Source of the DNA: Mytilisepta virgata
Taxonomy: Eukaryota > Mollusca > Bivalvia > Mytilida > Mytilidae
Direction of reading: 5' to 3'
Length of the DNA stretch: 64,000 nt
Assembly (NCBI GenBank): GCA_028015205.1
Contig: CM051514.1
Coordinates: 50,484,150-50,548,149, forward strand
Part shown: positions 33,996 to 46,377 of the stretch, one piece after another
Position numbering within the stretch: the first letter of the stretch is position 1
How the letters are laid out: each line of letters starts with the position of its first letter
Notes under the pieces: generated by a model
Seen by the model: only the letters and a program-made list of their open reading frames with translations
What the model was told of the DNA's origin: nothing
The model's database searches: none
Made by a program: the position numbers and the translations under genes

Positions 33996-34470
33996 ATGTT
34001 AATCTGAAAAGTAATATACCTTTAACAGCCCAATCCACCAATAATCAATTTTTATCCCAATGATATTCAATGATCAACAATACATTTATGCATTATATAT
34101 ATTCCAGTTATCTTGAATTAGTTTTGATATTCATATCAGATTAGAGATAATGAGAGTCACATGTATATGTGTATAGAATTTCGAAGTGAAAGTAAAATTT
34201 AATTTTGTGATACAGGTGGTGAATACCACACTATATCTAATATAACGGATATAGGCAAAACTTTATACAATAAATTTAAGACAGAAAAGAAAAATTATAT
34301 TTTTTCCAATTCAGGAGATTGATTCCTCAACTAGATGTGAAATATATCTTCTGTAATTTATAATAACCATGAAACTTTTTAGGTATTGAAAATTCAGAAT
34401 CTTAAGGACAAGACTGGAATTTTTATCAAACTGATTTTTTTTTATTCAAACAAACTTCGAAATATACCTT
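33996..34470. other. 3' flank of TRIM-like copy 2
   Basis: Colinear with 5533-6012; it holds the AATAAA at 34269-34274 and no gene. Confidence 0.4.
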
Positions 34471-34758
34471 ATGAAAATCAGAGTAAGAGACCACCTTTTA
34501 GAAATTGAAAGAGGACGGTATAAAAACACCAAAAGAGAAAACAGAATATGTCAAAAATGTAATTTAAATGAGATAGAGGATGAAATACATTTCTTCTTCA
34601 ATTGTCCAAAATATGACATGTTAAGGCAAGATTACTTCAATAACATCATTGAAATACATCCAAGTATAAATAATCATTCGCCTTTTGAAAAACTAAAACT
34701 TATTTTATCTTCTAACGATCTTCAGACGTCAGAGCAATCTCGAACTAAAGGAGAATAA
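34471..34758 (+). pseudogene. LINE reverse transcriptase C-terminal fragment, unit 2
   Basis: 95-aa open frame with ICQKC and EIHFFFNC zinc-knuckle residues. It is colinear with the unit 3 copy until about 34720, where roughly 20 bases are missing and the last residues change frame. It is a retroelement tail and no upstream polymerase is present. Confidence 0.75.
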
Positions 34759-36214
34759 TATTCTTTGTACCATACAGTGTTTTGTAAAAACTATAAAATG
34801 TTGTATATTTTGTTCATTTATAACCTGTGTGGTTTTGCTTTTCTGTACAAATTGAAATGTATATATTATCTGCATTTTGACAGCTAGATATCGTAAAATA
34901 TCATCCCATGAGCCAGAATATGAAGCTTGGGACGAAAATCTTGTCCAGGTCATAGATATTTTAATTTTTGACATGGACTTTTATATTGATATGATATTTA
35001 GAATGAAAGTGTATTATCATAGGAAGTGTGTTGCATATCATAATTCATGTGACCTTGACCTTTGAACATAAAGTCAAATACTTGATTTTTTTTACATTTT
35101 CATGTCCTGAACATTTCCTATTTTATCATTTGAGATAGGCTTTTGATTATTGACACATGGGTGCAGCACCTCAAGACGATGTGTGACATATATTGGAAGG
35201 TGACCTTGACTTTGACATTAAAGGTCAAACAGTCCCCCCCTCCAAAAAAAACAAAATAAAAACATATATATATTCTTGCTTGCAATAGCAAACCCTTTTC
35301 AACGTACATTGTAACTAGATTTGCCCAAGCAGAGTAATATTGCAGATGACCTCTGACCATAATCTTTTGACCTTCAGTGTCAAATAAATGATTTTTATAA
35401 AGACATTACTTTTAGTTCTCTAAAACAGTTCCACCTAGTTTTATACTGCAAATGTGCGGTTTGCTTAGTCAAATTGCATAAGCCTATTAATTATTTGCAA
35501 AATACAGACACTGACCATATAACACAATGTTTGTTTCGTTATAATATGTTTCTGTAGAGTTTTAATCATGATGTTAGTAAAGAATAAAGGGAATTTATTA
35601 TTAAAGAAAACTAATTTAAGTACAATAATCAGTTAGCGTCCAAGATGATGTTTTCTCCTTTTATATCTAATACTACCTTAATGTCAGATTTCCTAATATA
35701 TACATGAATATATTGGTAACATGTCTTATTTTTTAAATTAGTATATACTCGACTTGCAATATTCTTTTTCATAAGAATATTTTTCACCTCAGGGTGAATA
35801 ATGTGCGCAGGATGGGATATTATAAAGTTTAATTCTTTATCACCTTCAGTTAGTCTATGTACAGTAATTGCAGTCTGAAATATTTAGAAGAAAAATATAT
35901 ATAGAGTTGTACATTTATCAGAATTTGCATTTTGAATTTTTTTTAAAGTGCTGATTTGTAATTATTGTATATTTCCATAATGTACATTTTGAGCTTAAAT
36001 CATTTGTTGCATTTGTTTTGCACCATTAGCTTGTAGCTTTATTTTATCCAATCTTTCATTATACTTGTCAAAAATTTCAGTGAATATATTTTGTGACATT
36101 TTTGGCTGGGTTGGATATAGTCTTAAACCAGGTTATAGTACGGCCATGTAAGGTAGGCAGTTGGGTGGAAGGCCAGATTTGGGGAAAAGTGGGTACCTAA
36201 TTTATCTAATCAAC
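34759..36214. other. AT-rich intergenic sequence
   Basis: Counterpart of 6309-7779. The hairpin present at 6472-6533 in unit 1 is reduced to one arm here (34918-34936). No gene is supported. Confidence 0.45.
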
Positions 36215-36855
36215 TCTTCCTACAGATTTCAAGCAAGATCCCTGAATTTTCCAAAAAATATTGTACTCATATTGAAATTAAGCACCTGCTGTTATGGAAT
36301 GTCTGCAGATTTTTTCCCCATTTATTAAGTTTTTCAGGAGAATTTACTATACAGGTACAAATTTTGTATAATCAATATCTTCCATTGTTTTTAAGCAGAT
36401 CCTTGAAATTCCACAGAATAATTGCACACATGATTAAGTAGTGCACCCACTATGGAATGTGCGAAGATTATTTCCTTATATTTCGAGACTTGAGAATTTA
36501 CGACAATGGGTACAATTTTGATAAATCAACATTTCCTACAATTTTTATGCCAGATCACAGAAACTTCACAGTAAGATTGCACACATGTTGAAGTTATGTA
36601 CCTGCCATTATGGAAATGTTTGAAGATTTTTTTCCCATTTTCCAGACTTCAGCAAAATTTACAAAAGAGTGGACCAGTTTTGTGTGTTGACTACTCCTGG
36701 AGTTTCAACCTATATTTGTAAAACATGACAAATAGATATCACACATATTGAAGTTGTGCACCTGCTATATTGAAATTGTTTATATTTTATCCCCATTTCT
36801 AGACTTGGGATCTTGGAAATTTTTCAGCAAAATTAATTTACAAAAGAATTTATTC
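36215..36855. repeat. degenerate tandem repeat, about 165-bp monomers (unit 2)
   Basis: Counterpart of 7780-8455, with the same four anchors. Confidence 0.6.
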
Positions 36856-37093
36856 CCATTTTTACATTTAGTATTTAAATGTTACAGTATAGAACATTTC
36901 TCCATTGTTACAGAAACATTCTTCACAACCCAGCCATTTATATTTTGATCTATTTTATGATTATTATAATTTAATGTGTTAAATAATTGTATGTCAGAAT
37001 CTGAATATTTATCATATAGATATGTAATTATATATTGTTTAATCCATTTGTTATAAGTATAATCACTAAAGTATTTATGAACATTGATATTTA

Positions 37094-37454
37094 AGAACAA
37101 TTAACAAACCACAAAAATCTACCCACAATTGAACATACATTTAAACAACAGAAAACATCAACATGAAAACAAAGCACAAAACATAAAAATAAATAAGTAT
37201 TACCTTTGTCCTGAAAATGCCTTAAATATTTGCCACTGTAAATCAAACAACAATCAATCTAAGTTTAGTAACTGCATTTTTGTATGTTTCTATTTCTTTA
37301 TCTTTCTTATTTGATATTTCTATTCAACTTTGTAAGCATGCAGTTCCTTTTTCTTCGATTTCACCAATGAGTATCACTACAGTTATATTGTATCATTTTA
37401 TTAACATCATTTTTTGGCGGTAGTTTCAAATGATACATTTTATAGAATTACAAG
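37094..37454. other. segment inverted relative to unit 1
   Basis: Reverse complement of 8680-9129 without the short SINE-like insertion. Flanks on both sides stay colinear with unit 1. Confidence 0.88.
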
Positions 37455-38396
37455 TTTTATTTTGGTAACGGGGGTATTGTGTATCCATTTATATATGGTT
37501 TGTTATTTGTAATATTCAGTTTTTTAAACAATTCAATGTTTAGTTGATTTCTTTTAACAAATATGCCCATGATAAATACTAGATAATCATACTTAAAAGC
37601 AAATCATTTTTTACAAACACTTCACTTCAATCTATAATTATGAAGAGATAAAAAAAAAATTCCAGCATTATCTCAGTGAAGTTCAACATTTGAATAACAA
37701 TGCCTGGTCATGTATGTAATAAATCTTTTCATTGGCATAACAACTCAATGTGATTGAGCAGAAAATAGATTCCAAAAAGTATTTATTATGAATAATTATA
37801 TTTCTATATTCTGTATGTCTGACACTCTTATAAATCTCAGAAAATTTTTGAACAGTGCTTATTATTTTTAATATGTTTTTTACGAAGAAGACAATAGTAA
37901 TTATCAAAATTAGAATGGAATGAAAAACCAACAGTATGAATTATTTCAAATCATAAATCTGTTATTATCATTGCAAGAACAGTTAATGCAACAGTTTAAA
38001 GCACATATCTGCATGAACAGTTATTGCCAATGCCAAGAGTATCCGGACATATTCTGGGTGTAACATTTACCAAAGTACATGTTAGCGTAAAATCTAATCC
38101 CCAATCATGTATATCAAATAACTTAAAGTCAACTGAAATTGTCCACAAAACAAAAAACAAGCCTCTTTTATTTCTTTTACCATTGAAAATTCTTACAGTG
38201 ACTTCAGGCTGAATAAAGATAAAAACTCATACAAAAACAATCAATTCATAAAACCCAAATATCTCAAAGTTGAGAAACTTTTTTCAAAATACCTGTTGGT
38301 TTTTACATTTATAATTTTGCAAGTTCTCTAGGAATTTTATCATATCCTCGTCAATGACTATAGCTCTGTCTTGAAATCTGTCTGACAAAAAGGCCG
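37455..38396. other. AT-rich intergenic sequence
   Basis: It contains the single copy of the 42-bp sequence doubled in unit 1 (around 37795-37836). From about 38171 the sequence departs from unit 1. No gene is supported. Confidence 0.4.
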
Positions 38397-38690
38397 TCAG
38401 GCGTCAGAGCAATCTCGGACTATTGGAAGGTCACATAAGACAGGTTTCGGACTATTGGAAGATCACATAAGACAGGTTTGACTGTATACTATTAATATTA
38501 AAAACATAATAAGGGAAGCAACTTTCCCCTTGGCTTCCTCCTTCAAACAATTTGGGCGATGTATATACAGGAATTCCTATATCCATCAGTCTGTCTGCCT
38601 GTTTGCATAGAGTAAACCATTATTAGTTGTTATTAGGAATTGTAATGCATAATGCATATGCACGTTATCTTCGGCTCTGCAAAAATCTCT
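38397..38690. repeat. extra copy of a segment found once in unit 1
   Basis: It matches 11652-11925 of unit 1, starting inside the hairpin arm (aaaaaggccgtcag). A regular copy follows at 39717-39955. It also carries a 32-bp tandem doubling (38416-38479; cggactattggaag motif twice). Confidence 0.7.
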
Positions 38691-41273
38691 ACTGTATATA
38701 AGATATCTTGTAAATTATATGAGATATCTTATATAAATGATAATATAAAGTATATAAAATATTTGTTATAAAGTATATAAGACATCTAATAAAGTGAATA
38801 AGACTCCACATAATAATATTCTTTTTACCACAGGGACTTTTGTTAAATTAGAGTGTTTTGTAAATATGGTAATTTTTTTTCTATATTTTGTTCATTTATA
38901 ACGTGTGTAGTTCTGCTTTTCTGTACATTGTGAAATTATCTTTTTATAGGAAGTTTTGAGTTAACAAAGTCAGAAATTCTATTGTGTCAAGTCTTATCAA
39001 AACTGTTCAATAATATATGTTGGCAACCAGATTTATAGACCCAAGTAATTGTCACTGTAAAATAGTTTTATACATGTATGTTGCAATATATGTTTCAGGT
39101 ATTAAATTGCAGTAATAAATCAATGAATAAAGTATAGTTACGCAATACCTGTTTACTTTAAAATTATTGTATAGTTCATTCTCATTGATTACACGTCAAG
39201 GGAAATAGGACTTAAAACTGTTTACTTATCTTCTAATATTCAATATTTTGCCAAGTACAAAAGTTTTTAATTATTTTTAATAATTCAAAATCTGTAAGAA
39301 CCAACAATTATACCTTTTTTCAAATCCAAGAAAATTCATGTCAACAAAAATAACTGAAACCAATAGCATGGTTACAAGTACATGTATGTACATTAATTGT
39401 ATGTAGCTACTTTGCTGCTGATCTTAAATCATTCATGTATGCACCCATTTTTTACTATTGTTTAATAAACTTGTATTTTGATCATCTGTATTAAACTGAA
39501 ATCCTACCAATCATATGTTACACAAATACAGTCAAACCTGCTTTTTAAGCGACCACCTGTATTAAAAGACCACCATTTCTAATTCCCTTTGTAGTGCATT
39601 CCATATAATATTAACCTGTATAAAGACTGCCTGTCTTTGATGATCATAATTTTGCTTTCCCGTGGAAGGTAGTCCGAGATTGCTCTGACGTCTGACGGCC
39701 TTTTTTGTGACAAAAAGGCCGTCAGACGTCAGAGCAATTTCGGACTTTGGAAGGTCACATATGACAGGTTAACTGTATACTATTAATATTAAAAACATAC
39801 TATAGGGAAAGCAACTTTGCCCTATGCTTCCTCCTTCAAAGAAATTGGGTGATATATATATAGGAATTCCTATATCCATCACTCTGTCTGCTTGTTTGCA
39901 TAAAGTCAACCCTTGTTAGTTGTTATTAGGAATTGTAATGCATAATGCATAACGTATAAATATCGTTTATAGTCCACTATTTTCTTATCTATACTGGTTA
40001 ATTCAACCTGGGTGGGGGTGTACTATATCCATTCGTGAATTAATGTGTTGTTCATTGTTGTTTCAGTTTGGTGACTCTGTGTATAGTTTTCCAATTTCAA
40101 TTTTTGGATTAGGTTTTCAATTTGTTTTTAATAAAGTACATAAAACACTAAAATCATATTGTGAATATTTTCTTTGTCTAAATAAATAAAATTCTATTTT
40201 TGCATATTGTTTCTGAATCATTGTCCCAGGTACAAGTTTTTTCCTATGTATAGATCATGATAAAATAACATAAGCATTGGTGTATTCTGTGTTATTTGTT
40301 TTTTATTCACATAAAATTTTGTTTAACTTATTATATAATGACATTTTTAAATACTTTTAAACATAAAACCTTGTTTTCACAGGCTCTGCCCTAAGTAGGA
40401 ATACCTTTGTCAATGACATGTATTTTCTCTTTCACTTTCTTTTGTTTGTCACTCAAGTGCACCTTGGCATAAGCCAAGTGTTATAGTTTGCTTCCCCTTA
40501 TTTTTAAAGAGGACATAAGCGAATCATAATAAACAACAAAGTGGATAACAGGAAAGGTCAACAATGACATACCAATCAATCAAAGCAACCCAACTGACAG
40601 AACGCCAGACAAAAAATAACATAAAAGAGTTCAAAACACAAAAATGAACACAACAGAGAGTCAGGATAGTCTGACTTGATACAGACACTGAACAGTGGTG
40701 GGTTTAATTTACTGATAATATATACCTTTATCAAATTAATTATTTTGTAAAGTCTATTTATTGTTCACCGCATGCTGTGGGGTTTTCAAGTATATTGAAG
40801 ATCCCGTAGTGAAGCCTAGATGTCTATTTTTGTTCAATTCATTTTTGAGATCAGACTATATCTCTTTAACATTCACTCCAGATCTGTAATTTAATGTAAT
40901 AACTAGTAATGCCAGATGTGATTAATAATCACATCAAGCACACACAAAATTACTATTTCTCAGTATTTGCTTAAAACATATACATACAATTTCGATTTTA
41001 CAGGTATTTTGAAACTAGTGGTGACAATGACATTCCAAATAATAATGTTATAATGAAAACTAAGAAATACCTTTCTCATACATAGTTTAGCTCTGATATA
41101 GTTTTTGGTTTCACCCTTTTCAATATGTATTGAATCATGTCTACCACCATTTTGGTTTATTTGTTTCCGATTTCCACATTTTTGGACATGAACTCTGCTT
41201 ATAAGACATAAATTATTGATAGTTGTTAATACAGTGCATTGAGATTTGTATCATAGAATGTATAAGTTTATAG
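38691..41273. other. AT-rich intergenic sequence
   Basis: Mostly colinear with 10710-12930. About 39955-40380 is unit 2-specific (about 0.43 kb, no recognised ends). The dispersed ggataacaggaaagg block lies at 40545-40640. No gene is supported. Confidence 0.4.
39670..39746. mobile_element. hairpin MITE (unit 2 copy)
   Basis: Same hairpin as 11607-11685, with a T-rich loop and one lost base at the right edge. The flanks gtggaagg (39662-39669) and ttggaagg (39747-39754) are the diverged target duplication. Confidence 0.8.
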
Positions 41274-41660
41274 GATGTGGTCAGCGTATCTCACTATTCT
41301 CAGACCGACTCGCTGCTCTCATGGTAGCGTGCTCGCTCCGAGTGCTGAAGGTTGCGGATTCGATCAGGTCAACCCAAAGACATTAAAATTGATATTTGCT
41401 GCTTCTCCGCCAAGCATGCAGCATGCAGGAGTTAAAGCAAAGATCGACTGGTCGGTTCGGAGTCAATATGTGTCTGAGTGGGGTGATATGTTTTCTTGCG
41501 GACATTTGCCCCATGTGCTAGCACGTTTACAAATCCGGCTCAGCATGTCGGTCTAGTACAAAGCCCGGTCATATTCATAATCATATCAACATGTTCTCGT
41601 CCTGATATGCACCTGGCTGCCACTGGACGTTAAACAATAATTCATTCATCCATCCATCCT
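41274..41660 (+). mobile_element. tRNA-derived SINE (unit 2 copy)
   Basis: Longer head than the unit 1 copy, with tggtagcgtgctcgc (box-A region) and gattcgatca (box-B-like). It has the same body (cttctccgccaagc, gactggtcggttc, ggctcagcatgtcgg) and a ttcattcatccatcc tail. Confidence 0.75.
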
Positions 41661-42232
41661 AATTCTCAGTATGAAAAACTCATATACACTTTTCTATGTT
41701 TTATTTCCTGGCATTGATTAAGTATGCATGGCTGAAATAGCCTTGGTAGGTTGTGCAACATGTTGCATCTTTACCTCTTAAAATGACGAATAAATGATTT
41801 TCCCCAGTGAAAATCCTGACAAATATCCCACAATTTTGGTCTAGTAGCTTCATATTTTGAAAATTTTTATGCAACTTTATTATGTATTACCACGTGCGCT
41901 GTAATTTAATCCTAAAAAATATCTACTGTACACTGAGTTCCACACGGTAAACTCATTACAACCTTGATAATGACCTTCAACAATTGTTGATTTCTTTGTT
42001 TCGAGACATTTAATTTGGACAAATGTATTATATGTTTTTTATTTGAATAAAGAGATACCTTCAGTCAAAGGTGATTGTTTTTGTTTGGAAATTAAACAAA
42101 GGCTGATACAGTATCTACAACCAAGATCTTGTCAAAAGCGTGATACTTTTATTGCATTAATTTTAAAGCCCAATTATCTCTCTAATTTATAAATAATTAC
42201 AACAGACTGAGTAAACTTTGGATTTGATGAAA
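41661..42232. other. AT-rich intergenic sequence
   Basis: Colinear with 13282-13814; no gene is supported. Confidence 0.4.
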
Positions 42233-42234
42233 TA

Positions 42235-42441
42235 CTGTAAATTCGGAAATTATTGCGATACTTTTATTATTGCGATAAATGCGACAGGGTTGTAATCGCA
42301 ATAATTTAAATTCGCATTTTGGAATTTTTTTTATATGAATGAAGTGTGGTTTTTCTCAATATCGCAAAAATTAAAATCGCATTTTGGTCTAAAATGACAA
42401 GATCGCAATAAAAAATGCACGCAATGATTTCTGAATTTAAG
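42235..42441. mobile_element. 207-bp Tc1/mariner-type MITE (unit 2 only)
   Basis: The ends ctgtaaattcggaaatta and aatgatttctgaatttaag are inverted with a few mismatches, and TA flanks both sides (42233-42234, 42442-42443). Internal sequence is rich in attgcgat/atcgcaa motifs. Terminal length and TA target fit Tc1/mariner-derived MITEs. No transposase. Confidence 0.8.
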
Positions 42442-42443
42442 TA

Positions 42444-43254
42444 GCCGGTATTGATGTATTACGTCATTTAGATACAGACAATTATGGTTGAAAAATCTGT
42501 TTGGAACAAATATTGGCTATGAAGAAGATTGAAAATTAGTTCACTGCAGATTTTTTTAGCTTTAACAAGAATTAAACAAACAAAAAGGAAAACAATTCCA
42601 TCAGGGATTTATAATATAAAACATACAAATCAGAGATGCTTAACATTATGAGTTGTTATGCAGAAGAGATAAGCAAGGGTAGACCTCGACCGTAGGATAT
42701 ATATAATGTGTTGAATCACCTCCATTGTCAAGAAGTTTATTTTTCAGATTTACCCGTATGCAAAAGACTTAAATAACAATGATATGATAAAGTTCACATA
42801 AAATGTGTTAGATTAAAAATTATTATAAAATTACATTCTGTGAAAGAAACACAGAATACATGTGTATAATAGAAAAAGTTTTAAAACGATGCATTTGATA
42901 CTTATGTTAAGTCATTAAAGATGGCATTTTTTGGAATTAATATTGATTCACTCAAAGGGTCTTTGCATAGGAAATAAACACATGTATTCTAAAACCAGTT
43001 GTTGGCGTGATACGGGTTATGTTCTTCTCGTATAAGCTATGATAGCATGATACTAAACCCCTAACGGGAGGGATTGTGGTTGATTTTCTATATGATATAG
43101 ACATAATTTTTCTATCAGTTTAATTGAGGTCTGGAGCTGGCATGTTAGTAATTGCTAGTAGTCCTTTGTTAATATATATTGATCATTATCATTTTGCTTA
43201 GTTTCTTCTGTGAACTTTTTAACATCGTCTCGGATATCTTTTGAATCGAGTTTT
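42444..43254. other. AT-rich intergenic sequence with a small insertion
   Basis: About 42980-43085 (ccagttgttggcgtgatac ... aacgggagggattgtgg) is absent from unit 1 and looks like a fragment of a repeated retroelement; the family is uncertain. The rest is colinear with unit 1. Confidence 0.4.
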
Positions 43255-43625
43255 ACTGTGTATAAAGCTGTGTGTTTGTTTATTCCACATTGACTAGAGG
43301 TATAAGGGGGGGGGGGGGGGGGGGGGTTGAGATCTCACAAAATATGTTAAACCCCGCCACAATTTTTACGCCTGTCCCAAGTCAGGAACCTCTAGCCTTT
43401 GTTAGTCTTGGGTGTTTTTTTGGTTCATTTGTAGGTTTCAGAGTTTAGTGTGGCGTCCATTTTGCTGAACTAGTATACATTATTGTTTAGGGGCCAGCAG
43501 AAGCCCGCCTCCGGGTGAGGAATTTTCTCGCTGTGTTGAAGACCCATTGGTAGCCTTTTCTGCTCTGTGGCCGGGTTGTTGTGTCTTTTACACATTCCCC
43601 GTTTCAATTCTCTATTCTATTATTA
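43255..43625 (+). repeat. dispersed mussel-type repeat block
   Basis: Counterpart of 14545-14895 with a 21-base G run (43306-43326). Confidence 0.75.
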
Positions 43626-44586
43626 CTGAAACAAAACAAATTGTGATACAGCTAACTTTTTAGTTTAAGAAACTAGAGAAAATAAGTACATGCATGTTAA
43701 TATATTAAGCAGTATTATTTAACCAGCAAACTAAAGAGTCAGATTTCATAAATAGTGAATTATTATAGTACAACTGATATAGTATTCTGATAGAAGACTT
43801 TGAAAGTACATCATCTGATTGTCTCCTCTTCACAGTTCTAAGCGAATCGTAACCCTTGGCTAGGGAAGATGCTTATTGAAAGAATTTTTTCTTCCCATAA
43901 GAAAAGATAAAGTAATATACTTCCAATTTATTGAAAACACTAACATGTATATTTCACATATCCATTATTTTTAGTTCAAAAAAATAAAAACACTATCTTA
44001 ATTTTATCACCAACACAGCACTAATAAATAACACGTTTTGGCACACACATTAAATATTGTTATTTTCTTGGTGCTCCTTGTATTGTCACAACCAAGTTTC
44101 TTTTTCCTAAAAAATAGAAAAAAAAATATTCCGTAAATGTTGAAGGTTAAAAAATAAAATGTTCATGCATAGCTCTGTCTTGAATTTCTTTTTTGGTTCT
44201 TCACTTTTTGGAAGTTTTCGGCTTTTAAATATTCTGAATAAAATTTTTCTTCAGATTTCCACATTTTTCGCCTTGAGCACTGATGATGAAAATTTATTGC
44301 TGAAATGTGTACATAGATATAAGAGAATGTTTCAGCAATGGGGTTTTTATTTTTCCTTGAAAGTTAAAGGTAAAAAAGATGTAATGTCCAAAGGGAAATA
44401 ACTCTAATTTAAAAATACCAGTTTTTAATAAGAACCATAACTCTAGTAACCTATTTATCAGGGAAAATAAATTCAATTTTATTATTTTTCCCCATGAAAT
44501 AGAATAACTTGGTTCAATCTGATTATTTCCCTTGAATGAATCTTCATTGAATTTTACACTCTGCTTGTCTTCACCATTGACATGAA
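43626..44586. other. AT-rich intergenic sequence
   Basis: Colinear with 14896-15875, including the 47-bp minus-strand stretch with splice acceptor (44060-44106). No gene is supported. Confidence 0.4.
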
Positions 44587-44591
44587 CTACT

Positions 44592-46377
44592 GAAGGCACA
44601 CCACTAAATCGATCCCCCGTTTACTTCAATGTTAAATTCGTCATTTTCAAAAATTAGGGAAAAATATAAAATGAATTTTCCCAAGTCGGGCAATATATTG
44701 ACATGTTTTTCAAATAAAAGCTGTCTTAGAAAATTGTACTTGAACAGTACATTGTTTACCAAATAAGAAATTTTTTCTCGTTTCAAATTTCCCGGTGAAA
44801 ATTTGCCCCATCACTTCAAACTGAATACCGGAAATTACAGGCGCATTAATATGTCCAGTTCTCGAAACTTTTAAGGGTTATTGACATGCCGTAAAGTGTA
44901 TTTCGTAGGGTATTCATTCCTTTCCAGAATAAATTCACTTGTTTATGCTTTAGATTGTGGCATTAGTTGTGACAGATCGACGCCGAAACCCATAGGAATT
45001 ATTTTGTACTACTTTCGTACTCTGTCGAAATTGCGCCAGCTATTTACCGTAGTGCCCCCTTAAGGTACCCCTAGATTTTGAGGAATTTTAATTTCACGGC
45101 TGGTATAGAAAGAGGGACCATTTTGGGTGTTTGATAACACAATTTTATTAGAAATTGAGTTTTATTAACCTCTGAAAAAATATTTTCTTGAGTCTACCCC
45201 CTCCCTGAATTTTGGTCGATTTTCACTCCTTTTTATCTCATTATTCAGAAACTAAAAATATACAGTTTTGTGATTATTATCACATTTTCACACCGACATC
45301 TACCTTTTCTTGTCTTCTGCTACCCAATATCCCCCGTTTTCGGATGTTTTCGGTAGAAAATAGCTGAAACATTAGATAGGCACCCTAAAATGTGACCGAT
45401 CCAGGTTTTAGAAATTGCCATTTCACGATCATTGCCAAACGGTGTTCCAATTATATTTTCTCAATAATACGCACTGGACAATTGCCTAACATATTTTAAC
45501 AGACATGTAGTCTTATGGCAGATATTGAGGTCAAATGGATCAAATTTCAAAAATTGGGATTTTTCACGCTTTCTGGAATATAGGAAAAAAACGAGTGTTC
45601 GTAAATTGCGTGTGCTCAATTTATCAGAGTCAAGAAGTGCACAATAAAATTACTGAAAGTGAAGAATACACCGTGCTTTTATTTAATGCCAAAAATTTTC
45701 ATATTTACTTCTATTTTCTTTCAGTTTGGCACCTTGAATTCTGGAGTACATCAAATTTACTCTAAGTGCTGAGTCGGCATTTTTTACCTCCCCCCTTTTT
45801 AAACGGTCGTTTAATTTTAAAAGAAATTTGTTTATTTATCGTTTCTTACCGAGAACTTTGGAAATAAATAAAAATATCCATGTAATTAGTCTTTATTTAG
45901 ATTCTCTTAAGAAGGCACACCACTAAATCGATCCCCCGTTTACTTCAATGTTAAATTCGTCATTTTCAAAAATTAGGGAAAAATATAAAATGAATTTTCC
46001 CAAGTCGGGCAATATATTGACATGTTTTTCAAATAAAAGCTGTCTTAGAAAATTGTACTTGAACAGTACATTGTTTACCAAATAAGAAATTTTTTCTCGT
46101 TTCAAATTTCCCGGTGAAAATTTGCCCCATCACTTCAAACTGAATACCGGAAATTACAGGCGCATTAATATGTCCAGTTCTCGAAACTTTTAAGGGTTAT
46201 TGACATGCCGTAAAGTGTATTTCGTAGGGTATTCATTCCTTTCCAGAATAAATTCACTTGTTTATGCTTTAGATTGTGGCATTAGTTGTGACAGATCGAC
46301 GCCGAAACCCATAGGAATTATTTTGTACTACTTTCGTACTCTGTCGAAATTGCGCCAGCTATTTACCGTAGTGCCCC
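44592..46377. mobile_element. LTR-like insertion with 469-bp identical direct repeats (unit 2 only)
   Basis: Direct repeats 44592-45060 and 45911-46379 have a constant offset of 1319 and no difference seen by eye. They flank 850 bp of non-coding sequence. The unit 1 site is uninterrupted (near 15880), and CTACT occurs on both sides (44587-44591, 46378-46382), a plausible 5-bp target duplication that overlaps the final two bases of the repeat. The repeats do not begin TG or end CA, no primer binding site or polypurine tract is evident, and their own ends are roughly inverted (aaggcacacc against agggggcact). No polymerase is encoded. It may be a non-autonomous LTR-type element, a Penelope-like derivative or a partial tandem of a DNA element. 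Confidence 0.75.
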
